Below are positions 1 through 11,495 of a DNA stretch of 64,000 nucleotides, piece after piece. The notes below the pieces were generated by a model. That model was not told where the DNA came from. It saw nothing but the letters and a program-made list of their open reading frames with translations, and searched no databases. The translations under genes were made by a program, and so were the position numbers. The stretch covers positions 10,852,001 through 10,916,000 of the forward strand of contig BSBM01000140.1 in assembly GCA_027924585.1 (NCBI GenBank). The letters are read 5' to 3'. The first letter of the stretch is position 1, and every line of letters begins with the position of its first letter. Source of the stretch: Larix kaempferi (taxonomy: Eukaryota; Streptophyta; Pinopsida; Pinales; Pinaceae).

Positions 1-1099
1 ATCATTTTCTTTCTGCTAGTGCGGCCCCATTGTAACACTTTTGTGGAGAAACTTTGTGCGCCCGCCCTATATGTAGCATAATTTGTACTATTTCCTACTG
101 CATATCTTATCATGTTTCTGCAACACAATTTATGTAACTGTTTATGCTAGATACTCACTTTTCTTCGGGCAAAAACAATAAGATAATGAACTTAAATATG
201 TTTTATTTTTATCTATACCTACTTTCTATAGACTTTCATCATAATTACTACTATTTTAATACAAATCTAATAACTCTTTTTGTCTTAATAATAAACAAAT
301 AACCAAAATAAAGAGTACTGCAATTCACTGGTGAACTATAAATACACAAGAATGAACAAATATACTTATCTAACTTTAATGCAACCAAACTTGTTAAAGA
401 AATTCCACGTTCCTCACAACCATAGATTCCTCAAACTCAAAAGTCTTTCAATTTAGCGAATCACCACCGAGCTGAGGAAAGCAAGCTAGAGGTTCATAAC
501 TTAGGGTAAATATATTTTTATCTATAATGCTCATTGCAACATATTGGTCACAAGGTTTTTTACCAGCTCTGTGAATTCTTTATTAAATAGGATCCATACA
601 CAGTCCCCCTGGAAAATCCATTTTATTTCTCATGGAAAACTTGAGTGCTCAATAGAATTCAACTGAACCCTCGAGTAACCGGAGGCCATTACCTCCTATA
701 ATGTCTTTATATGCTATTTTACTTCTCTTTGTTAAAGAAAAGCTCTGTTCAGATTTTGATTACTCTCTATTCTCATAATGGGAAAAAGGCTCTCTCTCCC
801 CTCCTTCTCTCCTCTTTTATCTTTTTAATATTGTATCTTATTTATCTTTTTTTTAATTCAAGAAGTAGTTAGGGTTTCTTTAGGATTCTCTCATTTTCTT
901 CTCTCTATTTTTAATTTTCTTTTCTCTTATCTTTCTATTTGTTTTTAGAAAGTCATTCCCCCTTTAGCATGCTTGGCCCTTCTTTGTAACGAGAGGTCCC
1001 ATAACAAGTTTGGAAGTCTAGGTAATAATAATTGCATAATCAAACACACTATCAATTGTTCATGATGTTTAGAGTTTACAACTTCAAAAATATGTTCAA
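1..1099. other. Intergenic, no gene recognised
   Basis: AT-rich sequence with short CT-rich tracts near 780-960. No frame on either strand shows a recognisable domain, and I could not define a repeat boundary here. Confidence 0.5.
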
Positions 1100-1149
1100 G
1101 TCCTCCTGGACTTTATTAACAAGGAGATACAAACCTGGGATATCACAAG

Positions 1150-1740
1150 TACAAAGTCACTTGTTTTACTGCATCTCCATGTGAAATAAACACGTTCCCA
1201 TATCTGCATCCTATGAAGGCATTTGTGGTAGTAATCCATGGCCTACCAAGGACCACAGGATGTACTCCATAAAGGGGATTTGGGATGCAAGACAATGAAT
1301 TCTAACTGATACTCTCAAGAATATAGAGAGACAATCACATCATCCAATACTCCTTCTGGTTTATCTTCGATCTGTCATCCAATTCGAGGATAGTAGGAGT
1401 TGTGCGAAGATTTGGCAAATTCAATTGTTCCATGGTCTGCATGGTCATGATATTAGTGGATGCTCCAAGGTCTATTAAGGAATTTGGAATGCAGATCCCA
1501 TTAATGTGTATGGAGACAATAGGATTACTAGCTAGGGTCTCTATATTTATCTACAAATATTTGTCCAACCATCAATTCTATAGATTCTCCAACAAATTGT
1601 AAGGTAGATGGGTCATTCTTCATCGTCCTTGGATTCTTCAAACAACGTTCCTGAACAATTTTTGCATATATAGATATATCTCTAAGGGATTGTAGTAGGG
1701 GAATCTTTATGCAAACATTTTTCAATTCGGTAATAAGGTC
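1150..1740 (-). pseudogene. Gypsy retropepsin (aspartic protease) relic
   Basis: This is the protease domain of a gypsy polyprotein, which would cleave Gag-Pol in the particle. In one frame 1528-1725 holds the lead-in typical of the family (KIPLLQSLRDISIYAK). Further along, in frames broken by stops, are a catalytic-loop-like LIDLGAS, a segment around KPEGVLDDVIVSL, and a C-terminal GRPW..T.NAFIGCR..N motif near 1200-1260. The active site reads D-L-G, a variant common in this family. Several stops and at least one frame change make it non-functional. Confidence 0.7.
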
Positions 1741-2423
1741 ATATTCAAAGTGGGCTATTGTTTTTTTTCACATTTAACCTCTCCAGATAGGGACGTTATT
1801 TGGTTGTGGGGGGTTGCTCTGAATGAATAGTTGTTCACTTTATTATGGAAGTGTCATCACTAGTTGTTTGATTAGGAGTTGCCTCCTCTAGTTCTTCTTC
1901 AATGATGACAGGGGGTTATTTTTGAAGCACTTTTCCCGATCATAAGTGGATGTCCTACAATCCTATCAGTGTAACCAAATAGGTTGGAAAATTTTGTAAC
2001 TCAGTGCTAAAAGAAGATTGAGCTATTTTATTGTTTGGGTTAGGAACATGTTGGATAGGAAGCTTATTTGGTATTATAGGTTGTGTAGATAGTCGCAATT
2101 GTTGAGGTTGTGTGATATGTTGTTGAGTAGGAATCTATGGTAGATATTGTTGTTGAGATTGTGGAGGGTAAGAGCGTTGTGATTTCCTGGGATAGGAAAG
2201 CATATTCTCGTAGTTAGGCCCTCGCCACCCTTGTTGCCATGGATGGTTTTGGGTTGGTTGTTGAGGCCATGCTTTCCAAGAATCCCAAGGTTGATATCAA
2301 TTGGCCAGAATAATATGAAGAATTTTGAAATGTAGGGTTTGAAGACATACTTGGTGGCCAAGGTTGCCATGGCCTCTTTGGTGCTAGTGTACACAGTTGT
2401 TATGTTGTTTTACTTTATCCTTG

Positions 2424-2580
2424 CTACACTACTTTAAGTCCAAGTAATGAAGGACAATGATCTATTGGATGTTCACCTACACAAATAGCACATACATAAA
2501 TTTTATTCAAGGGACATTCTTTCAATGGGTGCTTCTTATGACATTTGGAACAAAAAGTAGATAGAGTTACGTTTTCTTCC
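2424..2580 (-). pseudogene. Gypsy Gag zinc-knuckle region
   Basis: The minus-strand frame carries two Cys/His clusters: CSKCHKKHPLKEC, then CAICVGEHPIDHC followed by PSL. Both resemble the CCHC-like RNA-binding knuckles at the end of Gag in plant gypsy elements with a long Pro/Gln-rich linker. The surrounding frame is open for 81 codons. It lies between the gag body (2680-3190) and the protease relic (1150-1740), which is the expected position. Confidence 0.7.
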
Positions 2581-2679
2581 TCTTGCTTCTTTTTGAATTG
2601 TAAAGTGTCTAATTGTAGGCCTAAAAGTATATAGAATATTAGTTTTAAGACTTTCAAGAGATTACCCAATTTACCCCTA

Positions 2680-3190
2680 GTTACACCACTTATTGCATTT
2701 TTAGTAGCTTTAGAAAAAAGTGTCTCGAAGTCCCTTACTATCGAAGTCCCTTACTAGATCTAGTAATTTGGCTCCATGAATACTTCTTGCAAAGCTCACA
2801 AATTATTTTAAAAGGAAATTGAGAGACATCCCCATTCCCCATTAAGTTGAGCATATCCATAAATTCATCTGAGACCCCCTTAAAACCTTAAAAAGATTAT
2901 TTTAATGGTGTCTACATCCAATACATCCAATTTATGTTGTTTAGAATGTTGAAGATTATATTAAAATATTTCGAGTTTTCTATGCCATTCGAAAAATTTC
3001 TGCTCTTAATTCCCTAGCCTTACAATATTCTCGATGTTTCTTAAGAAAGACCTTTTACATTTCATCCCATGTTCTAATTGTATCCCCTTCTAATCCCATA
3101 GAGAGATCGCCCAACCAATTTGCGTTAGGATTTTCTGACTTAGACATAGATGGTTGCGATCTATTGACTCAATAATGGAAGAGGGAAGGC
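2680..3190 (-). pseudogene. Gypsy Gag body, frame-broken
   Basis: Minus-strand fragments give NPNANWLGDLSMGLEGD, then a TWDEM..VFLKKHREYCKARELR segment, and finally a stretch around VSDEFMDMLNLMGNGDVSQ and ICELCKKYS. These match, in order, the capsid-like region of a plant gypsy Gag. At least three stops and several frame changes separate them. A short duplication (tccctta ctatcgaag repeated near 2740) adds further damage. Confidence 0.6.
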
Positions 3191-3329
3191 GGGTTGCTTT
3201 GCCACGCCACCCAAATCGAAGTGAATCACCACTTGGAGGAAACGCCCATAAGAATCGGTCCATTGCTTGACTACGTTCGATGCGTTGACTGTGGATTGGA
3301 CCGAGGATCTGCACTCGAGTGGAGGGTGG

Positions 3330-4375
3330 CAAAGTTTATCTCATCAACATGCAGGCATAACAACATCACTCTTCACGATACCCACGTTCCTTATTCTGCT
3401 CGTGAGATCCGTAAGCATGCTAAACATGGAAATGGGCGATTTATGATGATTTTTTTTCAGTGGAAAATTCACTTTCCTGCTAATCCAAGTGAGAAGATGT
3501 CTCAATGGAATTGAACCCGAGTAGATGGAATGAAATCCATCTAACCCCACTAATGGGCCACCATATCCTTGACATACGATTTATGATGATTGTGTAGGAA
3601 TGGAGTCATAAAATGATAAAAAATGAATGAATAATTGAGAAAATGTTATGTTAATTGGTCATTAAAAGTTGTCAAAATCAAGGCTCAATAGCTTGCATTT
3701 GTTGTCTCTGCCATTCCGATGCAAGGTTTAGAGGTTTCTTTTGTTTCATGACAGGGCATGATAACATGGGAACTAGCCAGATGAACTAGCTAGAGCAAGC
3801 TCTTTTCAATTAAAAAAAAGAAAAAACTCAAATAAGCAAAAAGTTGGCTCTCTCTAATAAAAACAAAACAAAAAAACCAATCCAAAAAAGTGAAAAGCAG
3901 AGTCTTACAGAAATGCGTAGAATATACATACACAACTAAATAGACCTTGAAATATGGAGTTGGGTTCCATTCGAGGTGCAAGCAATGACACTTGAGACAT
4001 TTTTAAGGCAGGAAGTGGGTTATTTGGAGGAAAATGGGAAGTAAAAAGTGTTATAGCTCAAATCGACACTTCTTTGTCTGTGACAATAGTTCAAAAGACA
4101 ACACCTGAATGTCACTACTTGTTCACAAAAAAAGACTTTAAAAGATGAAAGAGCCTATGATTTGACTCCTTGTGATAGCCCTAATCTCTAAAGCAAGATC
4201 CTAGTTCATACTCACTTGATTCCACGAAGTTGCAAGTATAAATATGCTTACATGCGCTTTCTGAACTAGCAACTAGTGAGCCACTCATGAGTAAGGTGTG
4301 AGTGCCTCAAAAAATGATGAAAATAATATAAAATTTTGAAAATTCAAGAAGTTATAGAAGTTTCAAAAGATTTTG

Positions 4376-4376
<1 letters not shown>
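3330..4376. other. Intergenic, no gene recognised
   Basis: No domain seen on either strand. The open frames here (for example 3194-3514 plus, 3790-3981 minus) are short, lack recognisable motifs, and the latter is low-complexity. Confidence 0.4.

Positions 4377-4423
<47 letters not shown>
4377..4423. repeat. Compound (CT)n(TA)n microsatellite
   Basis: About 15 CT units run directly into about 8 TA units. Confidence 0.95.
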
Positions 4424-4610
4424 TTGCTTGCTTGAGGATTGAAGTGTGGTTGAATTTCCTTCATGTGAGTCTAATTAAAGCCTATAGAACTCGTTATTAG
4501 ACCAATGTCTACTCAACCTAGTATGTTGGTGACCTTTCCCTAGTCATAGGATTAATTTCCGTATAACAATGCTAATGAAGACTTGACTTGATGGAGTTTA
4601 AGAAAGTACT

Positions 4611-4640
4611 TTTTAAGGGGGAGTGTTGGAATGAGTAACT
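4611..4640 (+). other. Possible copia polypurine tract and LTR start
   Basis: TTAAGGGGGAG is followed by TGTTGGAATGAG. The same arrangement, a purine tract next to TGTTGG, marks the 3' LTR start of the copia element at 17291-17300. No coding match upstream and no second LTR were found, so this may be a chance match or the end of a very decayed copia element. Confidence 0.35.
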
Positions 4641-5229
4641 CCTACATGTCTTGTGTGTGATACTTGATCATACTAAAGGTTGTTATTGTATTGGTAATTG
4701 TGAGGCATTGTTTGTCTCTACCTAAGGAATTTGCTTCTAAGTTTTAAAAAGTTGTTAAATCTAATTGGATATAAGAACTTTTCTCCAACTAGTTAGCTCA
4801 TATTTTGGTGGATTGTTAAGATATTCTATCAATAATTATTAATATACTAAGATAGTATGTTTATCTTAAAACAAAACTTGATATGAATATATCTAACATT
4901 ATTTGATGTTAATATATCATTCTACACATTTTTTTAAATGCATGTAAAAATTCGTATATTTATATGTAACATTATTTCATCTTGATACATCACTTCATAC
5001 AATTTTTTTGTGTGGAAACAATGTCTAACCTGAACTCAAGAGGCATACTCTTGTCCTATCAATAGTAAACTATGCTTTATACTTTCTCTTGGAACCCTTA
5101 TAGGCTTACTCTTGTCCTATCAATAGTAAACTCTTATAGGCCTAATGTTGTCCTGTCAATAGTCAAAAGTTCTACTCCAAACTTATGACCTCTGGAAATT
5201 TTGGAGGCACCACGGGGTTGGTGGTCATG
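4641..5229. other. Intergenic with a short internal duplication
   Basis: A segment around ctcttgtcctatcaatagta occurs at about 5049 and again at about 5107, with a third weaker copy at about 5140. No gene seen. Confidence 0.5.
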
Positions 5230-5495
5230 CCGATGCCCATTGTCATACGGTCTCCATTGCTCAACAAAGCGAACAAAAAACTGATTTGAACACCCACTGT
5301 GTACAAACATGGACAGCTATTCTCTTTGGCCCTGTGGCAAATCCTTCTTTACAGCTTGTTCATGAGGATCAAATCCACCCATGATTGAATCAATAAAAAC
5401 TGATAGTGATCCTGTGCTTTCTTTTCACTCCATGGGTACTGATGGAAGGAAGGTTCTGGACGTCTAAACCTTTTGCCCATCCATTAGTGCTGAAA
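5230..5495. repeat. Dispersed repeat, copy 1
   Basis: This stretch aligns by eye with 59565-59815 in the same orientation: shared blocks include tccattgctcaacaaa, agcttgttcatgagga and cttttcactccatg, in the same order and spacing. A third partial copy lies at 5805-5900 (agttgttcatgaggatcata region). On the minus strand both main copies give short similar peptides (FVEQW, HEQA.KKDL), so the repeat may derive from an old coding exon, but I do not recognise a family. Confidence 0.65.
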
Positions 5496-5574
5496 CTCCA
5501 ACCCATAACATGGTGGTAGAAGCCCTGTCGACAAAGAGAAACCAGCATACATATCATCTACAGTTATAATAGAC

Positions 5575-5900
5575 ATATTAACAGCAGACGATAACAAGCT
5601 CCTGCGTTTGGTACGCCAATTTACCATTCTTGTACTTCATTTTACCAGTTTTGTACGTTACAATCAATTAAACAAATTAACAGCAGACGATAACAAGCTC
5701 CACTCCAGGGTTTGGGTAGCCAATTAACCATTCTTGTACGCCACCCTAGTAGGTAAATTTACCATTCTTGTACGCCACAGTCAATTTACCATTGGTTAGT
5801 TTGATTTGAACAGCCGTTATCAACACTGATATCTACTCTCTTTAGCCCTTTAAGAGATCTTTCCTTAGAGTTTGTTCATGAGGATCATACCCTGTTACTG
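5575..5900. repeat. Dispersed repeat, downstream block with internal duplication
   Basis: A unit beginning attaacagcagacgataaca occurs at about 5579 and about 5678, each followed by repeated 'caatttaccatt..tgtacgcca' motifs. The same motif set occurs at about 59930-60020 just downstream of dispersed-repeat copy 2, so the whole 5.23-5.9 kb block is a two-copy segment in this window. The last part (5805-5900) repeats the start of copy 1 once more. Confidence 0.6.
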
Positions 5901-6439
5901 AGATCCATTTCCTCACGTATACCTTTGAGATCCTCGATAAACTACGAACAAATGGTTGAAGACGTGGCAATTGGTGGAGGCATTGAGCATTCCCATGTAC
6001 TGGCCGACATAAAGCCGTTTCGAAATTGGCTGGATAAATCTGAAAACCATATTTCTTTCTACTCCTATACCAGAGTCGGTGGATTTTGTTCGACTCCTAA
6101 ACAGAGATACCGTGCAACAATAGGTGGTTCGAAGAAGAAAATGTGAACACTCATAGGACCAGTACCATTATGCAAGGACAAGTCACTACATTATTAAAAA
6201 ATAATAGACAAAAATTAAGTAGGAATTTAGAATCGACCAACCGAAATTAAAATGAAACATTGTAAAAAATATCATTAACTTCAATTTCATGCACCCAACA
6301 AAATATAAATTCAAAGAAGATATCTCAAATAGAAACTAATACTCCAAAAGACCAAATACAACAACAACAACTAATTGTAAAATATGAAAGGTGGATAAGA
6401 TCTAGGTTTCAAGAAAAGAAGAAAGTTTACAACTATAAC

Positions 6440-6810
6440 GAGGAAATCACAATCTGAGACTTTGAAGCTTAATGGAGTCATAAAAGATAGAGATGTAATG
6501 GTACTCATAGAATTTGACAATACTCATAATTGTATAACCATGATTGTTGCTAAACAACTAAACTTTTTTGTGTACCCCACCAAAGACCTCATCATTATAG
6601 TCGTCGATAGAGTATGAAGATGTCTTAAAGTCTTAGTTCAAATCCAAGAAATGGATCTACAAATAGGTTTATATGTTTTACCACTCAATGAGATGGATAT
6701 GATGCTAGATGCATAATGTTTGATGTAGTTTGACATTTATACTATAAAGTTTGGAGAACACTTCATGGAGTTTAACTAGCAAAGTCAACATTATAAATTA
6801 TATGATATTA
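6440..6810 (+). pseudogene. Gypsy retropepsin-like relic
   Basis: The plus-strand frame starting near SLKLNGVIKDRDVMVLIEF matches the RVP_2-type protease region of Ty3/gypsy polyproteins. A hydrophobic strand leads to the active-site position, followed by THNCI and AKQLNF, then LQIGLYVLPLNEMDMMLDA, where intact relatives have the D..LG.QWL motif, and finally YTIKFGEHFMEF. The catalytic D-S/T-G is degraded to E-F-D. At least two in-frame stops occur. No flanking gag or RT was identified, so this is an isolated fragment in plus orientation, unrelated in strand to the 1.1-3.2 kb element. Confidence 0.6.
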
Positions 6811-7061
6811 AGGTTCAACTCTTAATAAAAATAAATTATAATACAAAAATTAAAAAACATAGTCATAGAATAATAGATGCAAGGAACCACGTCAAAAGAC
6901 TTTAGCATATGATACAAATAATACAAAGAAACTTCAACAACATATAAAATAGGAACAAGGTCCAATCATGATTTAGTCAAACAAATTTGATGCCACCACA
7001 TAGACATACTTAACTAAAGAGAATCCTATTTAATATATTTCAAATAAAAACATTAGGTAAC

Positions 7062-7071
<10 letters not shown>

Positions 7072-7108
<37 letters not shown>

Positions 7109-7109
7109 T
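7072..7109. repeat. (AAT)n microsatellite
   Basis: About 12 perfect AAT units in AT-rich surroundings. Confidence 0.95.
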
Positions 7110-7162
7110 TAAAGATTACAATACACATCTTGTCAATCCATATAGGTCACTTTTGTCACCAA

Positions 7163-7271
7163 AATCAATTATAACAATAATTTATTTTTAATATATATTC
7201 TTATATATTTATCCTTTTCATTTAATCAATTATGTCAATAATTTATTTTTAATATATATTCTTATATATTT
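7163..7271. repeat. Two-copy tandem repeat, period about 60 bp
   Basis: The segment aatcaattat..caataattt followed by atttttaatatatattctta occurs at 7163 and again at about 7223, separated by a short non-identical spacer. Confidence 0.85.
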
Positions 7272-7407
7272 TCATAAATATATTTAATTAAAAACGGTAC
7301 ATGGTTCTCAAGGGTTTTATTATGCAATGTGTGCGAAAAATAGATGATAAACTATGCTATCCCAAAAATGGTCAATGAATGGTTTGACTAGGTTAAATGA
7401 GGTATAA

Positions 7408-7479
7408 AAGGCTATTTGATAATATTTAATGAGGAGCGCGATGAAGGCTATTTGATAATATTTAATGAGGAGCACGATG
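7408..7479. repeat. Two-copy tandem repeat, period 36 bp
   Basis: Units 7408-7443 and 7444-7479 begin aaggctatttgataatattt and differ at one base. Confidence 0.9.
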
Positions 7480-7559
7480 TGGATAATAAATGAGTTGATT
7501 ATGATTTTGAGGACCACTATGGCATAGGTGAGGAAAATTATGGTGACAACAAGGTCCTT

Positions 7560-7585
7560 TATTAGTCCCTGCCGTAGGCAGAGAC
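7560..7585. other. Short hairpin, possible element terminus
   Basis: AGTCCCTGCC and GGCAGAGACT form a 10 bp stem with one mismatch around a 3 nt loop. The sequence ttagtccctgcc reappears inverted at about 24932-24943 and, with one change, at about 63058, which may mark ends of a small transposon family. Boundaries are not defined. Confidence 0.3.
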
Positions 7586-7805
7586 TATATGTTCCATGTT
7601 TATCTATTAATTGGTATCAATACTTTAGTTTTTATAAAGTTGTGTAAAAGTGATGTTAAAATTTATATTTAACAATATTTTTTGTAAAATTTTTATTAAC
7701 ATTCTATTGGTCCAGAACTCTTGAATTGATCATTTTTATCATTGCCGAGATTAAAAATAATTAAAAAAGAAACAAAAATAAACCTACCTTAACTTTACCT
7801 TACTA

Positions 7806-7920
7806 CTATGCAAATATTATTGATTTGATTGAGTAAAGAGGTGTCAAATGACGGGTGTGCTATGCAAATATTAAATATTATTGATTTGATTGAGGCCAGA
7901 GATGCCAAGTGACGTGTATG
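7806..7920. repeat. Two-copy tandem duplication, unit 54-61 bp
   Basis: Units 7806-7859 and 7860-7920 both start ctatgcaaatatta and share attgatttgattgag and a tgacg.gt end; the second has a small internal expansion. Confidence 0.85.
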
Positions 7921-8068
7921 CTGTATTGACATCGATGTACGCCTTGCATTTACTACATTTACACTTGGCATTACTGGCATTTATGCCTTGAAGCTTCGGC
8001 CCAGGCGTGGAGGCTCTGGGATTCGAGGTTGGTGTGACTGTGAATCAAATCCCCCAAAAAAATTTCAG

Positions 8069-8515
8069 ACGGAGCATAAGAACGTATTAATGTTGGCCTT
8101 GGGTGTGGGACTGTCACCACAGGCCACTCTCAAACCTTGTGAAAATGGACATCTCCTTGTTCTTCTGCTAATTACCAAAAATTAATGGAGCTGGAGCTTA
8201 ACCACCGCGTCCTTGATAGGAAATCCTGTAATATTACCTTCAACGAATTCCCTTATTATCTCAGGTATTCATCAATCCAACGGGAAAAAATGGAAATAAT
8301 TTTGTCTTTATTTTTTATGTTAGAAGATGGTCGTAGTTGATCCGTTTTGTGGGTCAAAAATTTATAGTTATATTGAAATTTAATGTTGTGCAGTGAGAGG
8401 AGGAAGGTTTTGCTGAGGAGCACGGATTTTGTTTACTTGAAAGAAGAGCAATTTTCCAAGTACACTTGGAATTTGTCCCCTGCTAGTCACACTATTTTGC
8501 TATCTGGCCAGGCAT
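8069..8515 (+). pseudogene. DAA1-like AAA-ATPase, 5' gene fragment with intron
   Basis: The first two exons of a plant P-loop AAA-ATPase of the DAA1-type family appear here. The N-terminal motif EHKNVLMLALGVGLS matches the family start, but the initiator position (8069-8071) reads ACG. A frameshift near 8110-8120 and an in-frame TGA near 8139 follow. From about 8185 the frame gives ELELNHRVLDRK, then ITFNEFPYYLS, which is split by a canonical intron at 8265-8393 (CAG/gt...cag/T). The next exon gives ERRKVLLRSTDFVYLK, then SKYTWNLSPASHTILLSG (ILLSGPA in relatives). The exon probably ends at about 8515, where a gt follows. The Walker A region and the rest are not found downstream. The retained intron means this is a duplicated genomic fragment, not a processed copy. 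Confidence 0.7.
8265..8393 (+). other. Intron retained in the AAA-ATPase fragment
   Basis: It is a 129 bp AT-rich intron with GT and CAG ends, placed between AG and T of a Ser codon, so that joining the exons restores the family motif FPYYLSE. Correct phase and motif continuity make the call strong. Confidence 0.75.
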
Positions 8516-9362
8516 GTTCGATTCCTTTCTCTTTTGTGATTTTGGTGGATTTTAGGTACTTTTTGTATATACTTGGTTACACTTGCATTTTCTTTCATTG
8601 TTGTTTATATCTGAATTTTTCCTTTGTTTTTTAATTATCTTACGAAGTAGCTGAATATGCTAGTCATGTAGCAGCTACACTAAACACCTGTAAGTTTTGT
8701 TTTCTTATTTAAATTGCAATGATAATAACGGTACTCCTTGACCTGATATCTTTGTATATGCGCCTAACATAAATTATCTTGTGCATTTGCTAGCTGGTTG
8801 ATACTCCTATTCAGATTCGAAACCTACCCTTGGCTATGGTACCTCTAATAACATTCAGGAATGGAATATCTCAACTAATATTTATTTATTTAGGGTGTGG
8901 ATGCAGAGTAACAGAGACTCTATTATTTTGATAATTCGAAGGGCCGAAAAGATATTGAAACTTTGTTTTCCCTTTTTTAGTTTGAATGGCTAAGAGGGTA
9001 TTTTTTTGCTTATACCCAGCCTTACTGTAATGGAGTTTTCTTGCAAGGTACTTAAACCCTCTAAACGATTTTGTAATCTAGATTTCTTACTTAATATATT
9101 GAATAAATTTTAGTTCACTGAATCCTTTATCTAGGTTATTTATTTTTTATACCCGGTGAATGAACTCCTATTCATCTTAGGCTAAGAAATTTTAATTATT
9201 TTCTATGTTTTTTAATGATAATTCATTATTTGACTTAGTTTGGCATTTTTGGAATATTCATTAAACTGTAAATTTACAATTTTTTTTGAATTTTCATTAA
9301 AATATATGAGCAGGTTTTGGGACTGTCAACTAGGCACTAAAATTCTTGCAACAATAAAAGGC

Positions 9363-9472
9363 GTTGAAAGAATGGGATTCACTGAGATTTTAACATTAAA
9401 AAAAATTTATATTCAAGATGTTGAACGAATGGGATTCACTGAGATTTTAACATAAAAAATTATATTCAAGAA
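9363..9472. repeat. Two-copy tandem repeat, period 57 bp
   Basis: Units 9363-9419 and 9420-9472 share gttgaa.gaatgggattcac and end in tatattcaaga; they differ by a few indels in an A-run. Confidence 0.9.
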
Positions 9473-10806
9473 ATTGTATTCTTCTACAAATAAATTCAAG
9501 TTTAAAATGGATCTTACCGGTTAGCTCTACATCACATGAGGAAGAAGAATCAAGCGACAAGTTTGTGGTTCCTATTGTCCCTTAAACTACCTCCCGTCAA
9601 TTTCGAACTAAATCATATTGTTCATTCAACAACCTCTGCGAAGATTCTATTTTAGTGCATTTCTCCAGATTGATTCCCAAGAGGCTTGTAAACAAAGGAA
9701 TTCTTGATGGGCAGATTTGGTGTGAAATGGAAATTTTAGATGATGGAAAGGTTGGCAAGAAGCATCTAATGATTGTGGAGCTCTTAAAATTTATCAATGC
9801 ATCTTCATTAATTGAATAAACAGAATTATCATTAAACAAAATTAAGATTACATAATAAAATATGGTTGGACCATAAAAGGTTGTTGGAAACATTGAATTT
9901 CCCTTGCTATCTTATGCCTACCGAAGACCTGTCAAATTTTACTAAAACCCCCATAAATAAGAAAGGAATATTTAACTAACAACAAAGCTTTCAGATGGTA
10001 TTTCCCATGGGAACGAAAACCAGGGAATATTAATCACGTTGCAAACTGTAATAAAACCCTAACGTAGACAGTAATTGTAACGTCATTAACCAACACCAAT
10101 GGGAGTGGAGTACTGTGGCTGAAGCTCGAAGATAAGAAGGTTCTTTATTCGATGTTACATTTTGAATTATGCCAAAAAATAACATTAATGTAGTGTTCGT
10201 AGAAATGTATAATATGAATTTCAAATTATTTCACATAGAGATATACATGATACAATTGGGTTCCCGAGGTGGTTGTGGGATCAATTGAGTTTATCTTGTT
10301 ATGCGTTTATGGTAAACGATTTTATTGGATTTAAGTTATATATACAAATTCTATGATAAATTTACCAGTTAACACATGGCTGAGAATTTCAATCTCACAT
10401 ATTAACACTTACCTGAGATATTGTTTTTACTTAATATTCAGTTAGCAATTTAGCTCAATGATTAAAGCAGGCCAATAACCAAGGCCCTTCATCCAACATT
10501 TCTATATTCAAATCCAATTATACATCCACCCAGACAGTAAACATGTTTAAAGCATAAAAACAAGTTTACGAAAAGATCGGACATCACCCAGTATCCCAAC
10601 GAGCAACCAAATTTAAGTGAAAGTCAATAAAAATTGTGTAGAAAAAACTTTCAACATCTTTGCCCAGAATGCCTATAATTTTTATCTATATACAAAAATG
10701 ATGTCACTTCGCAAAGAAAGAAAAGCAACTTATCGATATAAGAAATCAAATGTGGAACCCACACCCTGAGCGTTTTACAGGTACTCAAACTTAGAGAAAA
10801 TAATCG
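9473..10806. other. Intergenic, no gene recognised
   Basis: AT-rich. The 98-codon minus-strand frame at 9597-9893 has no recognisable motif. Confidence 0.4.
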
Positions 10807-11145
10807 ATGGCGAAGATAGGTCAAAAGAAAAATGCCTTGCGTCTCTTATGCTTTCTTCCGATTCAAACACCTGGTATTTCTAGGGTATATATTCAAGGAT
10901 TTGGATGGGATGAACCTCCCATTCCTTGGATATTCTAATATTTCCATGCTTTTAATTGAAAACAAGGTTGGAACTTTCTTTTTGAGTTTCTGTATTTTGG
11001 ATGAAAATTGAAATATTGTTGTTGGAGATATTGATTATTTGTTCTGAATTCAGGTTTACCAAAAATATTTCGAGCTGCAATAGCCCTTGGGCTACCTCTA
11101 TTTCTGTATAAGTACACTACACACCAGCTCCCTGGCATCTTTGAG
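10807..11145 (+). CDS. Possible two-exon 5' gene fragment, unknown product
   Basis: An ATG at 10807 opens MAKIGQKKNALRLLCFLPI, continuing to a gt at 10874 in phase 1. A 180 bp intron with GT..CAG ends (10874-11053) leads to a second exon (11054-11145) whose in-phase frame reads LPKIFRAAIALGLPLFLYK and runs to QLPGIFE, followed by GAG/gt. The second exon contains a hydrophobic stretch that could span a membrane. I do not recognise the family. The exon pair is short enough that open frames and splice-like signals could arise by chance. No third exon was found before the copia element at 12017. Confidence 0.3.
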
Positions 11146-11417
11146 GTTTGTCTAATATATGATATTTCTCTTTTTTATGGAAACTTATTAGTCCGATATT
11201 TTTTCTTTAACAATGATCATTCAAGAGTGACATGGATAATACAATATGAATGGATCTCCATTAGGTTGCAATCTTGATCCCACAACTTGGGAGGATAAGT
11301 GTCAAGGAGAATCAAGGTTTCCTACTTAGGTAAGGATTCGGGTACAATTATTAGGATGATAGTGGGTTATTACTAGGATTTTCTTTGGAATATAGATTCT
11401 GTGTACAGCCCCCAAGC

Positions 11418-11495
11418 TAATATTGATCTCTGAGAGTTATCATTTGGATAACATGTTAATATTGATCTCTAAGAGTTATAATTTGGATAACTTGG
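11418..11495. repeat. Two-copy tandem repeat, period 39 bp
   Basis: Units 11418-11456 and 11457-11495 begin taatattgatctct and differ at a few positions. Confidence 0.9.

Larger units (their letters stand above)
1100..3200 (-). mobile_element. Degenerate Ty3/gypsy gag-protease fragment
   Basis: Read on the minus strand, the segment gives gag, then a zinc-knuckle region, then a Pro/Gln-rich linker, then a retropepsin: the usual gag-pro order of plant Ty3/gypsy elements. No reverse transcriptase or integrase follows to the left, and no LTR could be placed, so this is a truncated internal fragment. Stops and frameshifts are frequent. The family assignment rests on three independent domain matches in the correct order. 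Confidence 0.75.

Noticed and set aside
3194-3550. Overlapping open frames on both strands (106, 80 and 68 codons)
   Set aside because: Except for the gag part on the minus strand up to about 3190, no motif is recognisable, and the frames overlap on opposite strands.
5925-6146. 73-codon plus-strand frame as a gene
   Set aside because: The frame starts without ATG; an internal ATG leaves about 65 codons with no known motif and no promoter or splice support.
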